From Oxalobacteraceae bacterium (lineage in GTDB: Bacteria; Pseudomonadota; Gammaproteobacteria; Burkholderiales; Burkholderiaceae_D): DNA of 38,238 nt. The stretch spans positions 1 to 38,238 of the forward strand of contig JABTBR010000060.1 in assembly GCA_013284265.1 (NCBI GenBank), in the 5' to 3' direction. A program made the position numbers and the translations under genes. The notes beneath the pieces are model-generated. The model was not told where the DNA came from. It was given only the letters and a program-made list of their open reading frames with translations, and searched no databases. This document shows positions 1 through 7,405 of this stretch, in pieces (the first letter of the stretch is position 1; the number at the start of each line of letters is the position of its first letter).

Positions 1-68
1 CCCGGCTCTTTGCCTTGGGTTCTAATGGGTGCCGCGGCGCGCTTAATCTTTGCCGGGGTTCTAAAGGC
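1..68 (-). repeat. Two partial copies of the intergenic hairpin repeat at the left edge
   Basis: Read on the minus strand, bases 24 to 1 match the start of the repeat seen elsewhere (TAGAACCCAAGGCAAAGAGC, then CGGG), and the copy is cut by the window edge. A second, degenerate copy lies at about 45-68. The rest of the stretch up to the first gene at 233 shows no ORF I would support and holds the promoter region of the hydrolase gene. Confidence 0.7.
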
Positions 69-232
69 CCGGCGGCATTCTCAAGGCCTTACCTGGCTCA
101 CCGCGCCAAGCAAGTGGCTCGCCGGGGCAAGAAATCCGGCGCTGGCGGGACTATCGTAATAAAAGTGGCAAAGCCACGCCGGCCGTCCGGCAAAGTGGCC
201 GGTTCGATAACAATGACAAGCAGGAGACACCC

Positions 233-1108
233 ATGAGCACAATGGAACAAGCATTCCCACTGGCCGCCGCCGACGGCTATCCGATTGAAGCAATGGTCTG
301 GCGCGGCAGCGATGCCGGCGCGCCGCGCGGCGCCGTGCAGATCGTGCACGGCATGGCCGAACATGCGCGCCGCTACCGCCACGTGGCCGAGGCGCTGGTG
401 CGGGCCGGATACGTGGTCTACGCCAGCAACCACCGTGGCCATGGCGCCCATGCGCAGGAACTCGGTACGCTGGGCGATTTCGGCGCCGGCGGTTTCGCCT
501 CGCTGGTCGATGACATGGCGGTGCTGACCCGTCACATCCGCGCCAGCCATCCAGGCGTGCCGATGGTGATGCTGGCCCACAGCATGGGCTCGATGGCCGC
601 GCAGATCTACCTGCTCGACCATGCGGACCTGCTCGACGCGGTGGCCCTGTCCGGCACCACGGCGCTGGAACTGCTCGATCCGCGCGTCTCCGGCTGGACC
701 GTCGAATCGGCCAACGCCACCGTACCGGATGCCCAGTCCCCGGTGGACTGGCTGAGCCGCGACCCGGCCGTACCGGCGGCCTATCTGGCCGACCCGCTGT
801 GCGCCTTCCCCTTGACCGAGGCCTCACTGTTCTCGATCTTCGACACCGGTGCGCGCACCGCCGATCCGGCCGAACTGGCGCGGCTGCCGAAAGACCTGCC
901 GTTCTACCTGTTCACCGGGGCCTGCGACCCCGTCAACGGCCACCTGGCCTGGTTCGACCCGCTGGTGCTGCGCCTGCGCCAGAGCGGCCTGCGTAACTTG
1001 TCCACCCACGTCTATGGCGGCGCGCGCCATGAGGTGCTCAACGAAACCAACCGCGCCGAAGTCATCGCCAATCTGCTGGCCTGGCTGGAGCGCGTGACGG
1101 CCCGCTAA
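233..1108 (+). CDS. Alpha/beta hydrolase, monoacylglycerol lipase/lysophospholipase-like
   Basis: A 291-residue serine hydrolase of the alpha/beta fold, probably cytoplasmic because no signal peptide is seen. The oxyanion region is IVHGMAEHARRY (about 38-49), followed by the typical NHRGHG turn (66-71). The nucleophile elbow is AHSMGS with Ser117. A late GACDP segment and GARHEVLNE near the C-terminus supply the likely Asp and His. This HGMAEH...NHRGHG...HSMGS pattern is that of the monoglyceride lipase/lysophospholipase L2 group; the real substrate is unknown. The ATG at 233 has a good ribosome site (CAGGAG) seven bases upstream. It lies 98 bp before an ABC importer operon in the same direction and could be co-transcribed with it, which would hint at release of an imported esterified compound, but that is inference. 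Confidence 0.85.
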   Translation: MSTMEQAFPLAAADGYPIEAMVWRGSDAGAPRGAVQIVHGMAEHARRYRHVAEALVRAGYVVYASNHRGHGAHAQELGTLGDFGAGGFASLVDDMAVLTRHIRASHPGVPMVMLAHSMGSMAAQIYLLDHADLLDAVALSGTTALELLDPRVSGWTVESANATVPDAQSPVDWLSRDPAVPAAYLADPLCAFPLTEASLFSIFDTGARTADPAELARLPKDLPFYLFTGACDPVNGHLAWFDPLVLRLRQSGLRNLSTHVYGGARHEVLNETNRAEVIANLLAWLERVTAR

Positions 1109-1206
1109 GCCGTCCACCTTTCACCACTGTTTCCGTTCCCCGCATGCCAGCCAAATGGCGGCAGGGGGACGGCTTTGCCCAAATTTCGCAAGAAGGAACC
1201 ACTATC

Positions 1207-2307
1207 ATGACTTTCCTCCGCAAATCCCTGTTCTCGCTGCTGATCGGTGGCACCTTGCTGGCCGCTGCCGGCGCCCATGCCGCCGCTGTCAGCAACGCCG
1301 TCACGCCGGCGTCCGATGTGGAGCTGCTGCCAAATGGCCTGCTCACACCTACGTCGACCCAGCTTAGCCAGCCTAACCAGTACAAGAAGGCAGCGCCCTG
1401 GCGCGTGGGTGTGTCCTTCGCCGGCGTGGGCAATACCTGGATTGTGCAGATGATCCAGGAAATGCGCTTCGAAGCGGCGCGCAACAAGAACATCGCCCAG
1501 TTCATCCTGGTGGAAGCCGACTGGAAGCCGGCCAAGCAGGTGGCCGACGTGGAGGATCTGCTGGCCAAGAAAATCGATGTGCTGATCATCGGCCCGATCT
1601 CGCAGGCCATCGGCGCGCCGCTGATCAAGAAGGCGGTCCAGCAGGGGATTCCCGTGGTGACTTTCGGCGCCTACGGCAACGCCACCCAGTCCACCACCGA
1701 GATCATGGCGGGCGGCTTTGTGTTCGGCCGCCAGGGCGGCGAGTACCTGCGCAAGGAGCTCAATGGCAAGGGTAGCGTCTGGGCCTTCCGCGGCATCGCC
1801 GGGGTGGACGAGGAGCAGCTGCGCTACGACGGCTTCCGCAAGGCGCTGGAAGGCTCGAACATCAAGATCACCAACGAGGTGTTCGGCGACTGGAGCTATG
1901 CCAAGGGCAAGCAGCTATGCGAAAACCTGGTGCTGTCCGGCCAGCCGGTCGACGGCATCTGGTTCTCCGGCGCCGACATGACGCGCGCCTGCATCGACGT
2001 GTTCCGCGAAGCGGGCAAGCCGCTGGTGCCGATGACGGGTGAGGCCAACAACGGCTTCCTGCGCGCCTGGAAGCAGAACAACGCCAGGAGCGTCGCGCCG
2101 ATGTTCACGCCTGCGCTGGGTGCGGCGGTGGTGCGCGCCTCGGTGGCGCTGCTGGAAGGGAAGCCGCTGTACCGCTCCTACTTCTCCTCGCCGGCGCCGA
2201 TCACCCGCGCCACGCTGGACCAGTACCTGCGACCGGAACTGAACGACGCCTACTGGATGCCGGCCTCGCTGCCGGACGCCAAACTCAAAGAACTGTTCCG
2301 TCCCTGA
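1207..2307 (+). CDS. Periplasmic substrate-binding protein, TorT/ribose-binding-like (type 1 PBP)
   Basis: The 366-residue product starts with a classic signal peptide (MTFLRKSLFSLLIGG..., cleavage after GAHA or nearby). The mature part is a type 1 periplasmic binding protein of the sugar-binding Peripla_BP_4 kind: VGVSFAGVGNTW opens lobe 1, and the hinge and lobe-2 signatures GKGSVWAFRGIAGVDEE and DGIWFSGADM follow. It resembles TorT, the TMAO-sensing periplasmic protein of E. coli, as well as ribose/autoinducer-2 binding proteins. Because an ABC ATPase follows 8 bp downstream and two permeases come after that, import is more likely than TorS signalling. The in-frame ATG at 1144 lacks a ribosome site and would spoil the signal peptide; the ATG at 1207 has AAGGA upstream. 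Ligand unknown. Confidence 0.85.
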   Translation: MTFLRKSLFSLLIGGTLLAAAGAHAAAVSNAVTPASDVELLPNGLLTPTSTQLSQPNQYKKAAPWRVGVSFAGVGNTWIVQMIQEMRFEAARNKNIAQFILVEADWKPAKQVADVEDLLAKKIDVLIIGPISQAIGAPLIKKAVQQGIPVVTFGAYGNATQSTTEIMAGGFVFGRQGGEYLRKELNGKGSVWAFRGIAGVDEEQLRYDGFRKALEGSNIKITNEVFGDWSYAKGKQLCENLVLSGQPVDGIWFSGADMTRACIDVFREAGKPLVPMTGEANNGFLRAWKQNNARSVAPMFTPALGAAVVRASVALLEGKPLYRSYFSSPAPITRATLDQYLRPELNDAYWMPASLPDAKLKELFRP

Positions 2308-2315
2308 GCGCGGCC

Positions 2316-3908
2316 ATGAACACGCATACCAAGGCGCAGACGGCGCCATACCGGATCGAACTGCGCAAGGTGTCCAAGCAGTTTGGCTCCACCGCCGCGC
2401 TCAGCGATGTCAGTTTGAGCGGGCGGGCCGGTTCGATCCACGCGCTCACCGGCGAGAACGGCGCCGGCAAGTCGACGCTGATGAAATTGCTGGCCGGGGT
2501 GTACCAGCCGGACGCGGGCGAGTTATGGATGGACGGGCGCCAGCTGCGGCTGGGCAGTCCGGCCGCCGCGCGCAGGGCGGGCGTGTCCACCGTGTTCCAG
2601 GAGTTGACGGTGCTGCCCAATCTGAGCGTGGCCGAGAACTTGTGCCTGGGCCGCGAGCCGCGCCGTTTCGGCATGCTCGACCGCGAGGCCATGCGCAGGG
2701 CGGCCGGCGCGGTGCTGCACCGGGTGGGCATAGAACTCGATGTCGACCGGCTGTGCGGCAGCCTGAGTATCGGCGAGCAGCAGCTGCTGGAAATCGCCAA
2801 GGGCGTGGCCGCCGATGCGCGCGTGTTCATCTTCGACGAACCGACCGCACCGCTGAACCGCGCCGAGGTGGACAAGCTGGAACGCCTGCTGCGCCGGCTG
2901 GCGGCGGATGGCAAGCTGATTTTCTATATCAGCCACCGGCTGGAGGAGATCTTCCGTTTCTGCGATATGGCTACGGTGCTGAAGGACGGCAAGCACGTGC
3001 TGACCGCGCCGATTGCGACGCTGTCGGCGGAAAGCCTGGTCACGCTGATGGTGGGGCGGCCCTTGCAAAGCCTGTTCCCGCCGCGTGCCACTGCTACGGC
3101 TGCTGCTGCTGCTGCTGCAACGGTAGCAGCTGTTGCTGGCTTGCCCGGTCTGGCCGGCCTTCCGCGTAACAGTGCATCCGCGCTGGATGTGCGCAAGCTG
3201 GTGGCGCGCACTGGCGGGCCGACGGTCTCGTTCAAGCTGGAACGGGGCCAGATCATCGGTTTGGCCGGTCTGGAAGGGCAGGGGCAGCGCGAGCTGTTGC
3301 GCGCCCTGGCTGGCGAGCTGGCCGGGGCCGAGCGCGACGTCGTGCATCAGCCCGTGGGTGGGGTGGCGAGCGCGCTGGCGGGCGGCAAGGGTAGCGGCGC
3401 CACCGTGCGCCAGGGCGTGGCGTTGATACCCGAGGACCGCAAGGGGGAGGGCCTGTTTCTTGAGATGAGCATTCACGCCAATCTGGAGCTGGGCCTGCTG
3501 CGCGAGCTGGGGCTGGCGAGGATGGCGCCGCAGGCCGGGCGGGAGCTGGAGCAACTGGCGGATCGCCTGCAATTGCGCGGTGCGCGCAGCAGTGCGGTCG
3601 GTGCGCTGTCGGGTGGGAATCAGCAGAAGGTGATGTTAGGACGGTGGCTGGCCGCCGGGGTGGACACCTTGCTGATCGAGCAGCCCACTCGCGGCGTCGA
3701 TGTTGGCGCCAAGGCTGAGATCTATCGTTTGCTACGGCAGTTCACCGATGCCGGTGGCGCCGTGCTGGCGGTGTCGGGCGATCTGCTGGAGTTGATCGGT
3801 TTGTGCGACCGGATTCTGGTGATGCGCCAGGGGGCGATCGTGGCCGATGTGCCGGCGGAAGGGGCTACCGAGGAGCAGTTGCTGGGGTTGGCGTTGGTGG
3901 CGGCCTAG
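2316..3908 (+). CDS. Sugar-type ABC importer ATP-binding protein with two NBDs (RbsA/MglA-like)
   Basis: A 530-residue double ATPase of the CUT2 importer type that would energise the two permeases downstream. NBD1 is complete: Walker A GENGAGKST (46-54), signature LSIGEQQ (about 150), Walker B VFIFDEPTAP, and H-loop ISHR. NBD2 has the usual degenerate Walker A (GLEGQGQREL) and signature LSGGNQQK. Its Walker B reads LLIEQPTRG, with Glu455-Gln456 where Asp-Glu is usual, so NBD2 should not hydrolyse ATP well. The linker between the halves (about residues 259-285) is an unusual Ala-rich low-complexity insert encoded by a GCT run at 3099-3118. Third-position GC appears lower after about 3100 than before it. 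The start ATG lies 8 bp after the binding-protein stop. Confidence 0.9.
   Translation: MNTHTKAQTAPYRIELRKVSKQFGSTAALSDVSLSGRAGSIHALTGENGAGKSTLMKLLAGVYQPDAGELWMDGRQLRLGSPAAARRAGVSTVFQELTVLPNLSVAENLCLGREPRRFGMLDREAMRRAAGAVLHRVGIELDVDRLCGSLSIGEQQLLEIAKGVAADARVFIFDEPTAPLNRAEVDKLERLLRRLAADGKLIFYISHRLEEIFRFCDMATVLKDGKHVLTAPIATLSAESLVTLMVGRPLQSLFPPRATATAAAAAAATVAAVAGLPGLAGLPRNSASALDVRKLVARTGGPTVSFKLERGQIIGLAGLEGQGQRELLRALAGELAGAERDVVHQPVGGVASALAGGKGSGATVRQGVALIPEDRKGEGLFLEMSIHANLELGLLRELGLARMAPQAGRELEQLADRLQLRGARSSAVGALSGGNQQKVMLGRWLAAGVDTLLIEQPTRGVDVGAKAEIYRLLRQFTDAGGAVLAVSGDLLELIGLCDRILVMRQGAIVADVPAEGATEEQLLGLALVAA
3099..3118 (+). repeat. GCT trinucleotide run inside the ABC ATPase gene
   Basis: Six GCT units in a row encode alanines in the linker between the two nucleotide-binding domains. 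Length changes would stay in frame, so slippage would only lengthen or shorten the linker. Confidence 0.8.
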
Positions 3909-3948
3909 CGATGGGCATCGCGGGTTTTGGTGGCGCGCCGCCGGATGC

Positions 3949-4085
3949 GTTTAAACCCAAGGCGTAACCCTGGGGTCTGACCTAGGGTCCGGGCAGGGGC
4001 TACGCCCCGCCTGTCCCGGCGGGTCAGACCCCGGCTCTTGGCCGTGGGTTCTTAAAGCGTCCCCGGCTCTTTGCGGTGGCTTGTA
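3949..4085 (-). repeat. Full intergenic hairpin repeat plus a partial copy, inside the ABC operon
   Basis: Read on the minus strand, this is a complete element of about 110 bp. The outer ends (AACCCACGGC and GCCTTGGGTT) are near-complementary. The inner arms GGGGTCTGACC and GGTCAGACCCC also pair, as do GGGGCGTAGCCCC-like segments. A second partial copy follows at 4061-4085. It fills the 200 bp between the ATPase and the first permease gene. Confidence 0.8.
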
Positions 4086-4108
4086 AACAACAATACAGGA
4101 GATACATC

Positions 4109-5026
4109 ATGATTCATTCACGCAGCGGCCTGACGCGCTATACGCTGGGCTTCCCCCTGCTGTTGCTGGCTGCCCTGACGCTGGGCGCGCCGGATTTCCG
4201 TCAATGGCAGAACCTGGCCAACTTCGGCGGCCAGATCTGCGCGCCCTTGCTGGCCGCGCTGGGCCAGTTGTTCGTCACGCTGGCCGGCGGCATCGACCTG
4301 TCGATCGGCTCGGTCGTCAGCCTGGCCGGCTGCCTCATCGCCACCCAGCCCGACCCCGCGCTTGGCCTGCTGCTGGCCGTGGTCATGGGCGTGGCCGTGG
4401 GCCTGGTCAATGGCTGCGGCGTCGCCTTCGCCGGCGTGCATCCCCTGGTGATGACGCTCAGTTCGGCCACCTTCCTGCAAGGCCTGGCCTATGTGGTGCT
4501 GCCGATCCCCGGCGGCGTGATCGCCCCCGGCCTGGTCGAACTGGCGGGCGGCAACGCACTCGGCCTGCCCTACGCGCTGCTGTGGTGCGGCGCTGGCGTG
4601 GGAATGGTGGCGTGGATACTGCAGCGTAGCCGCTTCGGCCTGCATCTGTATGCGGCCGGCGGCAATCCGCACAGCGCCTACCTGAACGGCGTGCGCGTGC
4701 AATGGCTGACGGTGGGGGCCTACATCCTGTCGAGCCTGATGGCGGTGGCCGCCGGGGTCTTCCTGGCCGCACGTGTCTCGTCGGCCGACGCCACCATGGG
4801 CGCCAGCTTTGCGCTGGAAACCGTGGCTGCCGTGGCGCTGGGCGGCGTGCAGCTCAGTGGCGGCATCGGCAGCGTGGCCTGCGTGGTGGCCGGTGCCGTC
4901 GGTCTGGGCCTGCTGTCGAATGGCCTGAATCTGTTTGGCGTGTCGCCTTTCCTGCGCGCCGCGCTCACTGGTGTCCTGCTGCTGCTTGCCGTCAGCATGC
5001 AGCGCCGCCGCACTCTGGGACTGTAA
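4109..5026 (+). CDS. ABC importer permease 1 (RbsC-like, BPD_transp_2)
   Basis: A 305-residue inner-membrane permease with 8-10 hydrophobic segments and the hallmark sequences of ribose/branched-chain-type permeases: LAGGIDLSIGSVVSLAG near residues 60-75 and VAAVALGGVQLSGGIGS in the C-terminal half. It would form half of the translocation pore with the next gene. The start at 4109 is preceded by CAGGAGATACATC, a good ribosome site; the upstream in-frame ATG at 4076 lies in the repeat element and would add a charged, unlikely extension. The stop is 2 bp before the start of permease 2. It is separated from the ATPase gene by a hairpin repeat, so it may have a lower or separate expression level. 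Confidence 0.88.
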   Translation: MIHSRSGLTRYTLGFPLLLLAALTLGAPDFRQWQNLANFGGQICAPLLAALGQLFVTLAGGIDLSIGSVVSLAGCLIATQPDPALGLLLAVVMGVAVGLVNGCGVAFAGVHPLVMTLSSATFLQGLAYVVLPIPGGVIAPGLVELAGGNALGLPYALLWCGAGVGMVAWILQRSRFGLHLYAAGGNPHSAYLNGVRVQWLTVGAYILSSLMAVAAGVFLAARVSSADATMGASFALETVAAVALGGVQLSGGIGSVACVVAGAVGLGLLSNGLNLFGVSPFLRAALTGVLLLLAVSMQRRRTLGL

Positions 5027-5028
5027 TC

Positions 5029-6015
5029 ATGAATACGCTTACTCTGCGCACCGCCGCCATGCCGGCCTGGCTGGGCCGCCTCGCCTCCCTGCTGGCCAAT
5101 CTGCCGCCGGCCTACGCCGGCACCGCCTTGCTGCTGCTGTGCGCTGGCCTGCTGCGCCCGCATTTGCTCTCGCCCATGCTGCTGTTGCTGATCCTGCGCC
5201 AGGCCGCACCGCTGGGCCTCGCTTCCATCGGCCAGGCGATGGTGGTGCGCTGCCGCTCGCTCGACCTGTCGTCCGGTGGCGTGATCGCGCTGGTGTCCTA
5301 TCTGCTCACCAGCGGCGTGGTGCCGCTGGAGGCGCCGCTGCTGCTGCCGCTTTGTCTGCTGACCGGCATGCTGGTAGGTGCTTTCAACGGCTACCTGATC
5401 GCCTTCGTGCGCGCCTCGTCGGTCATCGTGACGATGGCGGTGGCAATGATACTGGCCGGCGCTGTGATCGCTTTCAGCCAGTTCCATGCGCCCGGCCAGG
5501 CCCCCGATCTGGTGCGCGCCTTCGGCAGCGCGCGCATCGGCGGTATTCCGGTCATGCCGATGCTGTGGCTGGCGATCCTGCTGCCGGTGGGCCTGTTCCT
5601 GCGCCGCAGCGTATTTGGCCGCGTGATGGATGCGCTGGGCACCAATCCGCGCGCCGCCGAATTGTCCGGCCTGCCGCATCTGCGGGTGATGTTGCTGGCC
5701 CATGTGGGCTCGGGCCTGATGTCGGCACTGAGCGGCATCATGCTGATCGGCTTTGTCGGTGTGGGCAATGTGACGCTGGGGCAGGACCTGGCGCTCAATT
5801 CGCTGGCCGCCGTGATACTGGGCGGCGTCAACTTCGGCAACGGCAAGGGAGGCATGGCCGGCCCGGCACTGGCCTCCTTCATGCTGGTGCTGCTGTTTAA
5901 CCTGCTCACCAGCATGGGCCTGGGTGAAGCGGGCCGGCTGATGCTGCAAGGCGCCATCATTGCCGCCGCCGCCATGCTGTATTCGATTCGCCACGGCGCG
6001 GCTGGCCGCACCTGA
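5029..6015 (+). CDS. ABC importer permease 2 (RbsC-like, BPD_transp_2)
   Basis: A 328-residue multi-spanning permease, paralogous to its neighbour. The family motif VRCRSLDLSSGGVIAL (about 75-90) corresponds to the GGIDLSVG signature, although the first glycines are replaced, and AAVILGGVNFGNGKGG is the second hallmark. It would complete a heterodimeric pore. The ATG at 5029 follows the permease 1 stop by 2 bp, so translation is probably coupled. A longer open frame beginning at 4702 overlaps permease 1 and was rejected. The pair with the RbsA-like ATPase and the binding protein makes a complete CUT2-type importer; the substrate cannot be read from sequence. Confidence 0.87.
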   Translation: MNTLTLRTAAMPAWLGRLASLLANLPPAYAGTALLLLCAGLLRPHLLSPMLLLLILRQAAPLGLASIGQAMVVRCRSLDLSSGGVIALVSYLLTSGVVPLEAPLLLPLCLLTGMLVGAFNGYLIAFVRASSVIVTMAVAMILAGAVIAFSQFHAPGQAPDLVRAFGSARIGGIPVMPMLWLAILLPVGLFLRRSVFGRVMDALGTNPRAAELSGLPHLRVMLLAHVGSGLMSALSGIMLIGFVGVGNVTLGQDLALNSLAAVILGGVNFGNGKGGMAGPALASFMLVLLFNLLTSMGLGEAGRLMLQGAIIAAAAMLYSIRHGAAGRT

Positions 6016-6100
6016 ACGCAGCCGTTCGTCGCCGATTCCACTATCCCTATACGGGGTCCGGGCGCCAGTGCGCTGCCCGGTTTTTTCAGACAGGAGCATC

Positions 6101-6943
6101 ATGAAAGACATCTTCCAAGCCAATCTGCTGGCGGGCAAAGCCGCGTTCATTACCGGCGGCGGCAGCGGCATCAATCAGTGCATCGCGGAGCGCTACGCCG
6201 CCGCCGGGGCGGCGGTGGCCATCGTTGGCCGCGATCTGGCTAAGGCCGAGCGCGCGGCCGCGCACATCGTGGCGCTGGGCGGACAGGCGATCGGATTGTC
6301 GGCCGACGTGCGCGACTACGATCAGGTGCGCGCCGCTATGGCGCAGACCCACAAGCGCTTTGGCCGGCTCGATATCGTCGTCGCCGGCGCGGCCGGGAAC
6401 TTCGTGGCCAATGCCAAGGACATGAGCGCCAAGGGTTTCCGCACCGTGGTCGATATCGACCTGGTGGGCAGCTTCAACACCGCGCACGCTGCCTACGACT
6501 ACCTGAGCAAACCGGGCGGGCTGGTGGTCGCCATCTCGGCGGTGCAGGGCAGCATGCCGATGCGCACCCAGAGCCATGTCTGCGCGGCCAAGGCAGGCGT
6601 GGACATGCTGATGCGCAGCCTGGCCATCGAGTGGGGCAGCGTGGGCATTCGCTGCGTCGGCATCGCGCCAGGACCGGTGGGCGACACCGAGGGCATGCGC
6701 CGGCTGGCGCCGGACGGCGAGCGCAGCTGGGAACGGCTGCTGCGGCATATTCCGGCGGGCCGCGCGGGACAGCGCGAGGAGATCGCCGCGCTGGCGCTGT
6801 TCCTGGCCAGCGGTGCGGCCGACTATATCAACGGCGTGGTGCTGCCCATCGATGGCGGCCAGACGGCGGTCGGTTCGTATGAATTCGGCGCGATGCTGCA
6901 GGACTCTTTGCAAAGCGATCAGGCGGCCGGCGGGGCCGCCTGA
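6101..6943 (+). CDS. SDR oxidoreductase of the 2,4-dienoyl-CoA reductase type
   Basis: A 280-residue Rossmann-fold enzyme. The cofactor loop is TGGGSGI (18-24). Lys164 of the active site is present in SHVCAAKAGVD, but the position four residues before it, normally Tyr, is Val160. This loss, together with the late IAPGPVGDTEGMRRLAP segment, is typical of the 2,4-dienoyl-CoA reductase (DECR) subgroup, which uses another Tyr in catalysis. The likely reaction is NADPH-dependent reduction of a 2,4-dienoyl-CoA or similar acyl thioester during beta-oxidation of unsaturated acids. The start at 6101 follows CAGGAGCATC, a good ribosome site. It lies 85 bp after permease 2 and is followed by a hairpin repeat, so it may close the importer operon. 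Confidence 0.85.
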   Translation: MKDIFQANLLAGKAAFITGGGSGINQCIAERYAAAGAAVAIVGRDLAKAERAAAHIVALGGQAIGLSADVRDYDQVRAAMAQTHKRFGRLDIVVAGAAGNFVANAKDMSAKGFRTVVDIDLVGSFNTAHAAYDYLSKPGGLVVAISAVQGSMPMRTQSHVCAAKAGVDMLMRSLAIEWGSVGIRCVGIAPGPVGDTEGMRRLAPDGERSWERLLRHIPAGRAGQREEIAALALFLASGAADYINGVVLPIDGGQTAVGSYEFGAMLQDSLQSDQAAGGAA

Positions 6944-6975
6944 GGCAAATGCCTCTAACTTAAGCGTGCCACGGC

Positions 6976-7085
6976 GCCTTTAGAACCCAAGGCAAAGAGC
7001 CGGGGGCCGGTCCCATGGGGCCGGCGGGGCATCGCCCCTCTCCGGACCCTGGGTCAGACCCCAGGGTTACGCCCTGGGTTTTAGA
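6976..7085 (+). repeat. Full copy of the intergenic hairpin repeat
   Basis: This forward-oriented element begins TTTAGAACCCAAGGCAAAGA and ends CAGGGTTACGCCCTGGGTTT, with inner GGGTCAGACCCC. The outer arms AACCCAAGGC and GCCCTGGGTT can pair. It sits after the SDR gene, between two transcription units. Confidence 0.8.
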
Positions 7086-7183
7086 AGGCAGCCGGCGGCC
7101 CGCCTGAGGCAGACAGGCAGCCAGGCGGGCGGATAAACGGATCGGTAGACAAGCAGGCAGCACCCATCTCAGGGAGAAGCAAA

Positions 7184-7405
7184 ATGCGTGACTCGAACGA
7201 AGTGACCGGCCTGCGGCCGGACAAGCTGGCGGTACGGGAATGGATGCAGCAGCGGCGCGGCGCCACGGAGCCGCCGCCGGATCTGGCGCTGATACGCCAG
7301 CAGCTGCGCCAGCCGACGCTGATCCCGGGCGTCGCCCCGGCCGAGGTGGCGGGCATCGCCCTGGTGGCGCTGGTGGCCGCCGCGATGCGGGAGCTGCTGC
7401 CATGA
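7184..7405 (+). CDS. Small protein of unknown function coupled to a chemoreceptor gene
   Basis: A 73-residue ORF that I do not recognise. It has a good ribosome site (AGGGAGAAGCAAA) before its ATG. Its stop overlaps the start of the following chemoreceptor gene by ATGA, which implies translational coupling. The N-terminal half is hydrophilic (MRDSNEVTGLRPDKLAVREW) and the C-terminal 20 residues are hydrophobic (VAGIALVALVAAAM), possibly a membrane anchor. It could be an accessory partner of the receptor, or simply a leader ORF for its translation. Codon use looks like that of neighbouring genes, supporting a real gene. Confidence 0.65.
   Translation: MRDSNEVTGLRPDKLAVREWMQQRRGATEPPPDLALIRQQLRQPTLIPGVAPAEVAGIALVALVAAAMRELLP

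Noticed and set aside
1144..1206. Upstream ATG for the binding protein
   Set aside because: It would bury the signal peptide behind 21 hydrophilic residues and lacks a ribosome site.
4720..6174. Long minus-strand open frame opposite the two permease genes
   Set aside because: The composition is a Gln/His-rich antisense shadow, while the plus strand encodes recognisable permeases with good starts.
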